Of a stretch of DNA of 64,000 nucleotides, positions 43,001 to 53,500 are shown one piece after another. Position numbers and translations under genes: made by a program. The DNA is from Litoditis marina. Its lineage: Eukaryota; Nematoda; Chromadorea; Rhabditida; Rhabditidae. Every line of letters begins with the position of its first letter. The stretch's first letter is position 1. The stretch covers positions 4,778,501-4,842,500 of the forward strand of contig OZ038437.1 in NCBI GenBank assembly GCA_964036275.1, read 5' to 3'. Below the pieces are notes generated by a model that was not told where the DNA came from, did no database searches, and saw only the letters and a list, made by a program, of their open reading frames with translations.

Positions 43001-43917
43001 CAGCAAAGTCACCGAGAAGGAAACCTGAAATTCTTCATCCTAGTTTCATCCATCACTATGATAGCGTCACAGGGCTAATATACCCCTTTTCCATCACCTG
43101 ATTCTTTTAAATCTCTTCACTTGGAGTGACACATCTAACAATGTGGAAAATCATCTATTCTATTCTATGACCCTTCATTTTGTGATGTGTACTGTTATTG
43201 CTTCCTAGTTTCCTAGTTCATTCAGGATAACATGCAATACCGTATTTATTATGTAGTTCCATCCCTCTTTATTCCAGCTTTTCGTTTCGGACGTTTTTTT
43301 TACGAAATTTGTCCGAATAGCTTTATCATGAATATCTCAGGTTTAAACCAAATTATACCGTTAATAGGCGAACGTTCAACTAAGAATTGGACTCGAAATT
43401 TTTTGAGCACATTTTCTATTGATCTCTCAGTAAATTCCACTGTAACTTAATGACGAGTGGTTGCAGGTGAATGTTCGTGAAAAAGTAAAGAACAAATGTT
43501 CAATACTTCTAGTTTATGTAGAGGTTGGTGCAAAAACTAGCTAAAGAACGAAAGTACAATGATCGCGGGAAGGCTAACGGTACATGTTAGTCATCTGCGG
43601 TATTTGTAGTTTGATCCCCAGATGAATCAAATTGCAATTTCGCTTGAATATACCGGCTATAAGAAACTAGAAATCTGCTGTTTTTCATAGTTGCACAATC
43701 AAACTACAATTCTGCTTCAGTATACCTGCCAAACAAAAACAAAGGCATGAACACAAACCTGTACGTTTAGTATACATTTCGCGACTAGCCTAAAAGATGT
43801 TGTTTTTGTTTTCACTGATACTGTGATGCAAAGAAGATTGCTGATAGAACCAGTCAGTCCCAGAAGAAGAAGACTCCACAATTGAACTGAGTGCTCTCCA
43901 AATCGGGAATCGAACAT
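40092..43917 (-). CDS. Nematode seven-transmembrane G-protein-coupled receptor (chemoreceptor superfamily)
   Basis: Six exons (43759-43917, 42908-43024, 42177-42371, 41324-41500, 40845-40923, 40092-40258) give 297 residues in frame. Seven hydrophobic segments are visible: about 13-35, 55-75, 85-115, 130-152, 165-190, 207-233 and 245-268. The protein has the compact size and short loops of nematode chemoreceptors. TM5-TM6 is joined by a loop with STKELQKN before TM6. TM7 is followed by LIKPFREF, equivalent to the KPYR-type end of several families (Srh, Str, Srd and relatives). I cannot decide the subfamily. Such receptors usually sit in chemosensory neurons and couple to G proteins. The N-terminus is short and there is no signal peptide, as usual for the group. 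Confidence 0.8.
40312..40381. repeat. 65-bp palindrome family M5 in 7TM intron 5
   Basis: gctagagagcatagaggtcaatg ... tctgacctgcacactctctcg inverted arms. Confidence 0.65.
41537..41770 (+). mobile_element. MITE family M3, divergent copy in 7TM intron 3
   Basis: tatagtctgttccacgcact start; the block ttacaatctctgaacgttca corresponds to the family's centre. The end is less conserved. Confidence 0.6.
42597..42690 (-). repeat. tRNA-like sequence in 7TM intron 2
   Basis: On the minus strand: ggtggaatggtgtagtggtt (box A like) and cacgttcgatccccatc (box B like) 35 nt apart. The intervening part does not form a normal anticodon arm, so a tRNA-derived repeat is more likely than a tRNA gene. Confidence 0.45.
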
Positions 43918-43939
43918 ACGAGTCTGTAATTAGTAAATA

Positions 43940-44665
43940 GTAGGGTTGTTAACGACAAACTCGAAACTAGAAAAAAACACTCAAGACAACTCGAAAATTC
44001 GAGTTTCGAGTTCGACTCAAAATTTGAAAAACTCGTTTTTACCCAAAACTCGAAAAGCTCGAATTTTTCAAGTCGATTAACAACGCTAGTAGTAGGGTTG
44101 TTAATCGAGTTTGAAATTTCGAGTTTTCGATTTTCGAGTTTTTCGAGTTTTGGGAAAAAAACGAGTTTTTCGAGTTTCGCGTTATTCGAGTTTTGGGAAT
44201 TTCGAGTTTTTCGAGTTCGAGTTTTCAGCGTTTCAACAAAAACCGAGTTTTCGAGTTTCGAGTTGAACTCGAAAAACTCGATTTTCGAGTTTCGGGTTTG
44301 GTCGTTAAGTTTTAGGATTTTATCGAGTTAAACAAATAAGAATTTTTTGAGAAATTCTGCTTTATTTCACATGATTATGCGAGAATCGTGAAAAAAGAAG
44401 CATTTCATGTTGGAAATAGCAAAAAAAGTGCTCTGAAACGCTCATTCGTCCATTATTTCTGACTTGGTACAAGGTCAAACTCTTTCAAAAATTTCGAGTT
44501 TTTCGAGTTTCGAGTTTTTCGAGTTTGGAGAAAAACCGAGTTTTTCGAGTTTCGAGTTACTCGAGTTTTGGAGATTTCGAGTTTTTCGAGTTTCGAGTCG
44601 AACTCGAAACTCGAAATTTCGAGTTATTTCGAGTTTTTTCGAAATTCGAGTTTGGCTTTAACAAC
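43940..44665. repeat. Array of TCGAGTTTTTCGAG-type words
   Basis: Dense, irregularly spaced cgagttt/aaactcg words. The outer parts are inverted (gttaatcgagtttgaa near 44100; cgagtttggctttaacaaccctag near 44645). Smaller clusters occur at 20400-20480, 41150-41280 and 43945-44090. Frames through it give meaningless FSSFEF repeats. Confidence 0.8.
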
Positions 44666-44678
44666 CCTAGCTAGTAGA

Positions 44679-44905
44679 TATAGTTCACACCATTCCTACT
44701 GAGACTCCTACAGTAACCTAACAAACTTTCCGATGTTGTGAAGCTGTAAATGTAGTTCATAGAAAATGCCCTCGTATATTTACTCTAACTGAGAAGGAGA
44801 ATGAGGTACGAAAATCCTCAACTTCTCCGATCAAAAGTAAGTGAGCAAAACGGCTTGGAAGTTTCAAAATCCTACTGTAGAAGTCTCAGTCGGAATTGAG
44901 AAGAC
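44679..44905. mobile_element. MITE family M2
   Basis: tatagttcacaccattccta start; inverted ctgtagaagtctcagtcgga end. Confidence 0.8.
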
Positions 44906-45406
44906 TCTGAGAATGGTCTGCTATTTACTAGGGTTTATTGTGAAAACATGAGGACATCGAACCTGTGACCAAAACGGCAACGCGTCGTTTTGGCAGCAGG
45001 TTCGATTTTATAAAAACGATTTTATAATTAATGTTACCGATGTTATTGATTTTTACAATAAAACTAATATTTCAAAAACTAACGATAAACAAATTAACAT
45101 ACTAACCGAACAGTGAAACGCCTAACTACGTGGAAAATGAACTAGTCAGATTTCTGTGTTTCTTCACATTTAATGTGACCAGTGTCATTACATTTAGGTG
45201 GAAAAATTGAATTTTCAGCTTTCGAAATAAGTGAATTTCCTGAGAACTCGTTCACTGAAAACTTGGACTTGTCTACATTTGAAAATCACGTGTTTTAGTG
45301 TTGTAGAACAAGTAAGTGAAAAATGGCATATACAATTTGCTATGTTTTAATACCTAAGAATGGCAAACATCAACTGGGAATTTTGTCTTTGAAATTAGAT
45401 GAGTTA
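44906..45406. other. AT-rich stretch with no recognised gene
   Basis: Flank of the second Helitron-like element. A short open frame from 45323 runs into the element and is not supported. Confidence 0.3.
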
Positions 45407-46518
45407 TCGTGCGCAGCGCGGAGCGCTGCGCAGATTAGTTTTTGTTCAAAGGTCTGCAGACATTACAAAACAGATTATTACAATTTTCTTCAAAGTACGT
45501 CGACCATTTTCTTAGATTTTTGCATGAATCACTGAAGGGCAACACGTCTACAAGATACCAAGTTCACTTTCCATGTAGTTATTTATTGAGAGGAGTTAGA
45601 GGGCCCTTAACGTCTCGCAAAAATGGCTTCCGTGCGGGGCGGCGGCGGCGGCGGCGGCTGCGGCGCCGGCGACAAAAGTGTCCGCCTCCTCAAATCTTGG
45701 CATAGTTTCGCACAAAATTAACTTATTCCCAAAATTTTTACATTATTGAAAAGCTCTAAAAAAGTTGAGATATACGTATTTTCCAGGTATGTCTGAAATT
45801 TGAATATTACGTGTGAGAGAGCCGAAAATGGTCTCGCAAAAAATCATGGATAGACCGGTTTCGTGAAAATAAAAATGAAAGAAGAGTTTAACGTGTAGTA
45901 GGAATCATTTTCCAATGGAGATCTCATGACAGGCGGGTACAGCTTGGTTTTCATTCCTATTCACATGTCTGAATGGCGAATTGGATAAAAGCTCTATTTA
46001 CGCACGGCGAACGGAGGTTCGATATCTGCCTGGAGCACAAAATTTGCTATCACTTGAACGAGGTTACAACTACACAAACGTTCTGAACTACGGCGCGGTT
46101 TAACATAAAATTCCTTGCTCAGATTATTGTTCAAAAATATCATTTTTATCAAAAATGACCGTTACTTCGTAACCATAGAAAAAGAGTTCAATTAGTATAA
46201 AAAACGAGTGTATAGAAAGTAAAGATTAGTTTTGGATAAACATGTACAAGAAATATAAAAGAAGTCCAATAAAAATATTTTGAGGAAAATGCTAATCTCG
46301 CTTCTCTTGAAAACAACGGAGTACAAGCTAGATTATTGTGAGTCGCAGTCAGAAGTTTTCTTCCGGTAGCAAAAAACTCGGTATCCTTTTTTTGAATTCT
46401 CAAACCGAGCGAGATTAGACTTTTCCTCAAAATATTTTTATTGGACTTCTTTTATATTTCTTGTACATGTTTATCCAAAACTAATCTTTACTTTCTATAC
46501 ACTCGTTTTTTATACTAA
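45407..46518 (+). mobile_element. Non-autonomous Helitron-like element, copy 2
   Basis: Starts TCGTGCGCAGCGC after an A and ends TATACTAA before a T, so it has the same termini and A^T insertion as 1348-2482, but in the opposite orientation 43 kb away. It includes the GC-rich 5' hairpin (45411-45433), the GGC-triplet tract near 45640 and the terminal fold-back (46190-46518). The two copies are highly similar throughout. It carries no protein. Confidence 0.75.
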
Positions 46519-46661
46519 TATGACTACTGACTAGCAGCCAATAATGAGCTGTGCTGTCTTCATTGCAACTACAAATCTACTCATTCGAAGAAGCCATTTG
46601 CGTATTTCAATTCATGAAAAGGTCTTACTATAGTTTAGGCACGCTTCGATAGAGCGGAAAA

Positions 46662-46996
46662 ATGTTCTTAGGTTTATTTGCAACCACGCGATCTTTAAAC
46701 TGCTTGCACTGCTGGTCAGAGGTGAAATGCAAGTGTTTGGCGAAGAATATGAACAAAGGTAATATAATTACGTTTACTTTGTTCTACGAATCTTATTTGA
46801 AAACAACTCCCACGGGATTATGTATAAAGAAAAACCCATTTAAATGTGAGCGCTGAAGGATTCTACAAAATACAAACACTTCAGAACGGTCGCAGGTATG
46901 TCACGTGGCATGTGTGGAGCACAGCACGATCAGTGCTACTCAGAATGCAGTTTTCTGCGAGCAGCAAACTACAAAACCAAGAGTTACTTGCCTTGA
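46662..46996 (+). CDS. Candidate two-exon cysteine-rich mini-gene (65 residues)
   Basis: 46662-46758 and 46896-46996 join in phase 1 (AAAG/GTAATA donor, GGTCGCAG acceptor; 137-nt intron). The product has seven cysteines arranged C-x2-C-x5-C-x-C in the first exon (LNCLHCWSEVKCKC) and C-x6-C-x3-C in the second (MCGAQHDQCYSEC). Such spacing suggests a small disulfide-rich secreted domain. The apparent N-terminus (MFLGLFATTRS) is a weak signal peptide. An in-phase TTCTTAG acceptor within it leaves room for an upstream exon now displaced beyond the Helitron-like insertion. I do not recognise the family, and it may be a relic. Confidence 0.35.
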
Positions 46997-47590
46997 TTCT
47001 CGTTTCGCGTAACTAGATACAACATTGAACGCTGTAGTAAAAATGTTCAACTAGAGACAAATGTGGCCATTTTAGTAACAAGAACCTGTGGCTGTATAAT
47101 GAATGAACATCTATTGTTATAATTTCTGCCGCCATCAAACCTACTCATTCGGAAGAATCACGCATATCTTCTGAGCTGTATGTTTCGAGCCAAATATTTT
47201 TGCGAACGAAAAAAAAAATCTTTTCGGGTTGCAAAACGTTCGAGTTAATAGTTAAAGACGGCGAAAATGGTAGTTCGGAGTTATATGCATTTTTTCATAC
47301 CTTTTTTTATTTTTTTTTCGCGAAATTTTGAATACTGCTTTTCTACAAAATTACCGAAAACAATGTATCCGTAGTGATTTACTTTCAGATATTATTGTTC
47401 TAAAATTAAACCTCGAGTTATTTTCTATGTTTCCTATTGAGTTATGAGTCCAACTAGGTCTTTTCGGTTTATTTCAAGTCGAGTTTGAAATCAACTATAA
47501 CATACACACTCCTTCCAAACTTGTTTATTACAAAAAAGTATATAACGAAGTTGATTAGAATGAAGAATATCACTGTATTTCTTGCATTTT
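46997..47590. other. Gap between the mini-gene and the SLC6 stop codon
   Basis: AT-rich and unremarkable; it should contain the transporter's 3' UTR (minus strand). Confidence 0.3.
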
Positions 47591-50500
47591 CTACCACCAT
47601 GCCCTAACTTGGCGTTCCATTCTCTGTGCTTTTTGTCGGTCACTGCTCGATCGAGGACCCCATAGGTCGCTGTGCGGCTTGAACAGCGGCGCCACGTTCA
47701 GCGACGAACTGAGACGGCGTAAAATCTGGAAATCATACTTCATCTCATATCTTCATTATAGTCTCCATTTTCCCCATAAAGACAGCAGAGGGTTCAATCG
47801 ATTGAGCGATGCGGGGTCTGCCAGCAGTTGAGAGAGTGAGTAGATCAATGATACGCAGACGAACTGACCGCTCGCCAAACCCCGTCCCATTCAAAATCGA
47901 TGGTATGGTGTCCACAACGGTTTGACGAGTCCTATACTCATGGTTGGGCGACGGTTTGTGATCTCATATCTTCATTATTCATAGTTGGGCGACGCGAAAT
48001 CTAGAACTGACACTTTCTTTTTTTGGGATCTAGAGGTTTTTGGGATCTAGAGGGTTATCACGTCAATCATTCTAGAGTTTTAAACCGAACTGCTAAGATA
48101 TTCTGGCTTCAACCGGATCGCCACGCTCAGCGACGAACTGAATCAAGAAATCAAAATCTAACGCAAAATTTAGAGAATACTTATCTGTTTTGTAAGAAAA
48201 TGGTACATTTTGCCTCTACTCAAAAACTTCAAAAAGCTGCTGTATTCCACATTTCAACCAGACACACTGCGTGTCAAGCGGCGATGTCATGTGAATATAA
48301 CGTGTAGCTATTTATTTTCGAATGCATGTTAACTCAGTAGTCTGATACTAAAATAGTCAGAGCAGCCCGAATCGAACTCTCAGCCTAGTTCTTCTCTGAC
48401 ATCCTCAAAAACGACCAAAATTAAATGAACTCATTGAGAACAACAAACGTACTGATGTCAATCACGTCAACAAACCAACCCGCACAATCATGACGATAGG
48501 GATGATCAGCAACGTGGCGTACACGATCATTTTTGGAGTTTGTAGCCAACTTCCCTGTTTAGTTCCGAAGCCAAATCTATACTTGTAGATGGCGGCACAC
48601 TGAAACAGAAATATAGTTTCATTTCCACAACAAATACACCAAGGGCGCATTCGATTGAGCCGCACGGACCGAGCGGTCGTTTGCCAACACATGAGAGGGT
48701 GTGTAGATCAATGATACGCACAAAAGATGATCGCTCGTCAATCTCCGCCGCTACCGAGTTGACCGTACGCTGATCACGATGGATGCATCGAACCTACACA
48801 TGTCTGAGCGAATCTGAGGTAAATCACAGTATGGAAATTTTATGATGATGTTTAACCTCAATCGAACTCAGTGAAAAAAAATTGTTTCTGGTAAGTTCAT
48901 TCCAACATATTGGTGCACATTGTACTAGTTAACAATTCACGTTTTTAACTATCTTAAGTTTTGTTCAATCACTTGAAATGGGCGTAGCATCTATGATACC
49001 ACCGCATACGGCCTCAGCAACAGTGCGGGTACACAGCATGTAACATACACTGTTAGTGAATCGCCAGTCACGTGAAAGATGGTAAACACAGCAGAACTCA
49101 GAAAAGAGCAATGACAAAAAGCGAAATTCCTCAAACTACGAGTCACTATTCAATTTACCTCTAGTATACTGTACTTTTTCGTCAAGGTCGGGGCGAATTT
49201 TTTGACAGTTTTGAATATCAATTCAACTCACAATGAGCCATACTGGAATCCCGACACTCCACTGCACCATGAGGACAATACTGAAGAACTTGGCTACCAA
49301 ACTCCCACCTGCTTTCTGAAGAAAAAAACCTCAAAGGGACCGTTTCTCCATAATTTGGATCGACTAAAAACATGAAGTCTCGAGAAACTGCTTTGATAGT
49401 GTACTGATGGTCCCTTACTAAAACACGAAAACATAAAAATGAAAATAAGTCGAGAACCAAGCCTTTTATGAGCCAAACTATCTTAAGGGTTACTGTATCG
49501 CAAAACGTTTGGTCAAAAGATGAATTCGATTTTAATACACACAACTTCCATCTTAATTAAACCAAAAAGGGGCATGGATAACTAAAACACTCTAAATAAT
49601 CTCAGTTATTACGTGATTGAATTCATGATACGTTTCATGGACGTTTTGCGGACAATTTGTGCGCGTCTCCATGAGAATAGGTACGTGCTGTGGCTTCCGC
49701 ATTGTGGCCGTACTCAAATTCGCTCGAAAACGACCCAAGATGCGGAATTTTCACTAATTCTGACTGTTGTCCATTTTTCGTCCCCATGTGTCCACTGATA
49801 ACTCAAATCATCAAAACATCATTACAGGAAACCTCAACCTACTCTGGAACATTCGTCTCGCAGATGAGAAATGGAACCTCTTAGATGTTACAAACTACAA
49901 CAAAACCAGCATATACTGTCAGTCAATCGCACAGTCACGTAAAACATGTTAAACACAGCAGAACTCTAAAACGTGCAATTACAAAGTGCACGATTCTTCA
50001 TTAGAATGCTGATTTTACGTGACTATTCACATTACTTCCAGCATAGTTGTTGTTACAAAATACAAACTACTAATCTTGTTGTTACTACAAAATACAAACT
50101 TTGTTGTTGTTCCAAAATACAAACTACAAACCCTGTAGTGGAGCATGCTGGTGATGTTGGTGAATAGTCTCCTGGGTCCGTAGAACATTGATATTACCAA
50201 CAGGTTACACCCGACAATTACCAGTGACAGGATGGGGGCTACCAGTTTATCGAGACCAATGACGTACTCCAGTCCGAACTGGAACATATTAGTGATTATA
50301 TAATAATACTGATGGTAGTATTATGATACATCACTTAAATTTTTAACAATGAATAGTCTCATTCACAGTTTCATCGACGTCTACCTCTACAGTATGACTC
50401 ACACAATGTCCTGATATGCTTTTGTGAAAAAGGGTATAGTTACTACAAGGTTCACACCAATTAAGTACTCAAGTCCGAACTAAAAAAAACAGGGATGACC

Positions 50501-53500
50501 GTTTAGTTCGTTTCATTCCCACTGAGACCCATTGGCATTGTGCCAAGATTTTCGCATGACTATATCTCACAGCATACATAAGTATTATCAGGATTATTTG
50601 TATTTACGAGTTTTTAAGGATCTGAACAATGGCTAAAAGAAATTTGCAGTTATTTGAAAAACTCCAGAGTGGTGAAAAATAGCCTGGAAAATTCATTGGC
50701 ACGCTGCCAAGTCTCAGTAGGAACGACCGGAACTATAGCTGAGTAGTGGTTTGAACTCGACACAAGCTACAATATTAACGAAGTTGAATCAAACAGAAGT
50801 AGTATCAAACTACGAACATAGCCAAATTGGTTGCAAACACCTTCCGAAATATAGTCTGTTCCACCCACTTATAACCTTCTACAGTAATCTGCTATCTCTT
50901 CCAGGTCAAAGTTTACTATATTAGCGTATCCAGAAATCCTCAAAATCTTCATAGTGTCTTCTGCATGTTTACTACTACTGACTCTGAAAATTTAAAACCA
51001 AACCAATGACCTTTTCATTAGAAAACACCCCCTTGAATAATTGACGGATTACTGTAGGAGTACATCGATTGGTGAAACAGACTATAGCAAAACCATCAAC
51101 AACTTTTCGACTTCCTATAGGATTTGTCAAACCGTTGTGGACACCGTACCATCGATTTTGTAAGGGACGGGGTTTGGCGAGGGGCCAGCCAGTCTGCGTA
51201 TCATTGACCTACTCAGAACGATTGGCGCCAGTTTTCCTCGATTGGCCAGCTACAGAAGCGAGAGAGTGTGCAGGTCAATGAGGCCGCAGACATCTGGGTC
51301 TCTCTGACCTGCACACTCTCTCGCTCAGCCAATAAAAAAGTGGCTGGCCAATTGGCTGGGAATTGTCTGAGTACACACTCTCAATTGCTGGCAGATAATC
51401 AACGACCGCTCGCCCCGCATCGCTCAATCAATCGAACCCTCTGCTGTCTTTATGGGGAAAATGACGACTATACCAGAAGTATAGTCTTTCTCATTCCGAC
51501 TGAGACTCCTACAGTAGGATTTCAAAACTTTCAAGCTGTTTTCCTCACTCACTTGTGATCGGAAAAGTTGAGGATTTTCGCACCACATTCTCGTACTCAG
51601 AGACAGTACATATACGAGAGGATTTTCGATGAACTAAAGTTTTAGCTTTACAACACTCTCCGGAAATTGTGTAAGGTTACTGTAGGAGTCTCAGTGGGAA
51701 TGGTGTGAACTATAGTGTGTTGGTGTTAATTCTGTCGTTCAAACTACTTCTTCTACTCTTCGGGGGACGTCTACGGGGTTCACGTTTTTTGAGCAATCCC
51801 TTTTTGAGTAAGCGGTGTATATTGCCTATTTCCGTTGTATTTATGGTTTGATTCTGTTTCTTTGAGCTCAGAATCCGTGAATGTATAGAGTTCAAACCAG
51901 AGAATATTTTGTCACTTCTCATACAGTATATACAAACAACCAACCTGGCTGACGAGGCACAGCATTTGTACTGCGGCGAAGAGAATAGTGCATGTGATGA
52001 TCAATCTTCGACCCAACGCATCCCCGAAAGTAGGGCATTTGTCAATTATAGCAGAAGCTATGATCTCCAAACAAACCACCTGAAATGGCAAACATTGAAG
52101 AGCCCGGTATTTCTTCAACCCCAGGTATAGTCTGTTTCACCAATCGACGTACTCCTACAGTAATCCGTCAATTATTCAAGGGGGTGTTTTCTAATGAAAA
52201 AGTCATTAGTTTGATTTTAAATTTTCAGAGTCAGTAGTAGTAAACATGCAGAAGACACTATGAAGATTTTGAGGATTTCTGGATACGCTAATATAGTAAA
52301 CTTTGACCTGGAAGAGATATCAGATTACTGTATAAGGGTATAAGTGGGTGGAACAGACTATAAATTATCACTAGTTCGGATTGATATGTTCATTTCTTGT
52401 TCCTATGTCTCCACTGATAACTTTAATCATAAAATTAAAGATGTTCGGTCGCTCCATTCGATTACCCAGTTTCTAGCTTTATCCGGCTGATTTCAGAACG
52501 AAATTCGTGATGTTTCCTAATCTTGTTGTGACGGAGTGAATACGGTAGGGTCCGTGTATGAAGGACTATACCTTATTGACCACCATTCCGACCAAATTAG
52601 ACAATGTGAGTCCGAAGAGAACAAATCCCTCAAATGGTCCAAATAGACGGAAAGACAGTGAAAGTAGGGGCAAGTCGATCATTTTGTTCCGAACATAGAA
52701 TAGATAAGATCTCTCAGGATCTTGTAGCGATTGCTCTAGAACAGAATTAGATTGATTCAAAACTTCATCGGTAACTATACTTTTATGATGACTATGAGTT
52801 TATTGCGAGACTGGATATTGAATCAATGTGGGAGTATACAGTATTTAACACTACGAACACTGATTTTCTCATGAGCTTCAACACTATAATATCAAAATTT
52901 CAAGTTGGTAAGTTCGCGATTCTTGGAAAAATGTGAAGTTTTTGCATGGAAAATAAACAACCTCATTATCGGGAAACATACAAAAGAAGGTTGAAAGAAA
53001 CTCTACTGGGAGTAATATTAATAGTCACGTAAAATTACATTCTAATGAGGCATTGTGCACTTCGGTATTGCACGTTTCTGAGTTCTGCTGAGTTTAACAT
53101 GTTTTACGTGACAGTGCAATTGACTAACACCATAGTGTGTTCCACTCATTCGCAACTACACAGCCATCAAAAACGGAATAACTTAGCTTGTAGGATACGT
53201 ATTCGTCTTAGGTTCATATGGCGGCGTAGCAATCCATCCAACATCATGAGAAGTTCATATGAGTTTCTCATGAGATTCTCATGAACACCTCATGAGCTAC
53301 TGGTGAACTTCTGATGTAGCATAGCAATCAATAAGATCTCATGAGAAGTTCGTGAGATATTGCTCATGAGGTATATCATGAGTGTTTTGAGGCATTGCTA
53401 CCGCACATGATCTAATTGTTACCTTTCTGATTTATACATGTGTTTTAAACCCAGAACAAACCTAGAACCTAGAAAACTATAACAAAAGAACTCCAAAACA

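Noticed and set aside
48023..48307. 94-codon plus-strand frame
   Set aside because: It overlaps the decayed exon 19 duplicate and a block repeated near 55340; it is not gene-like.
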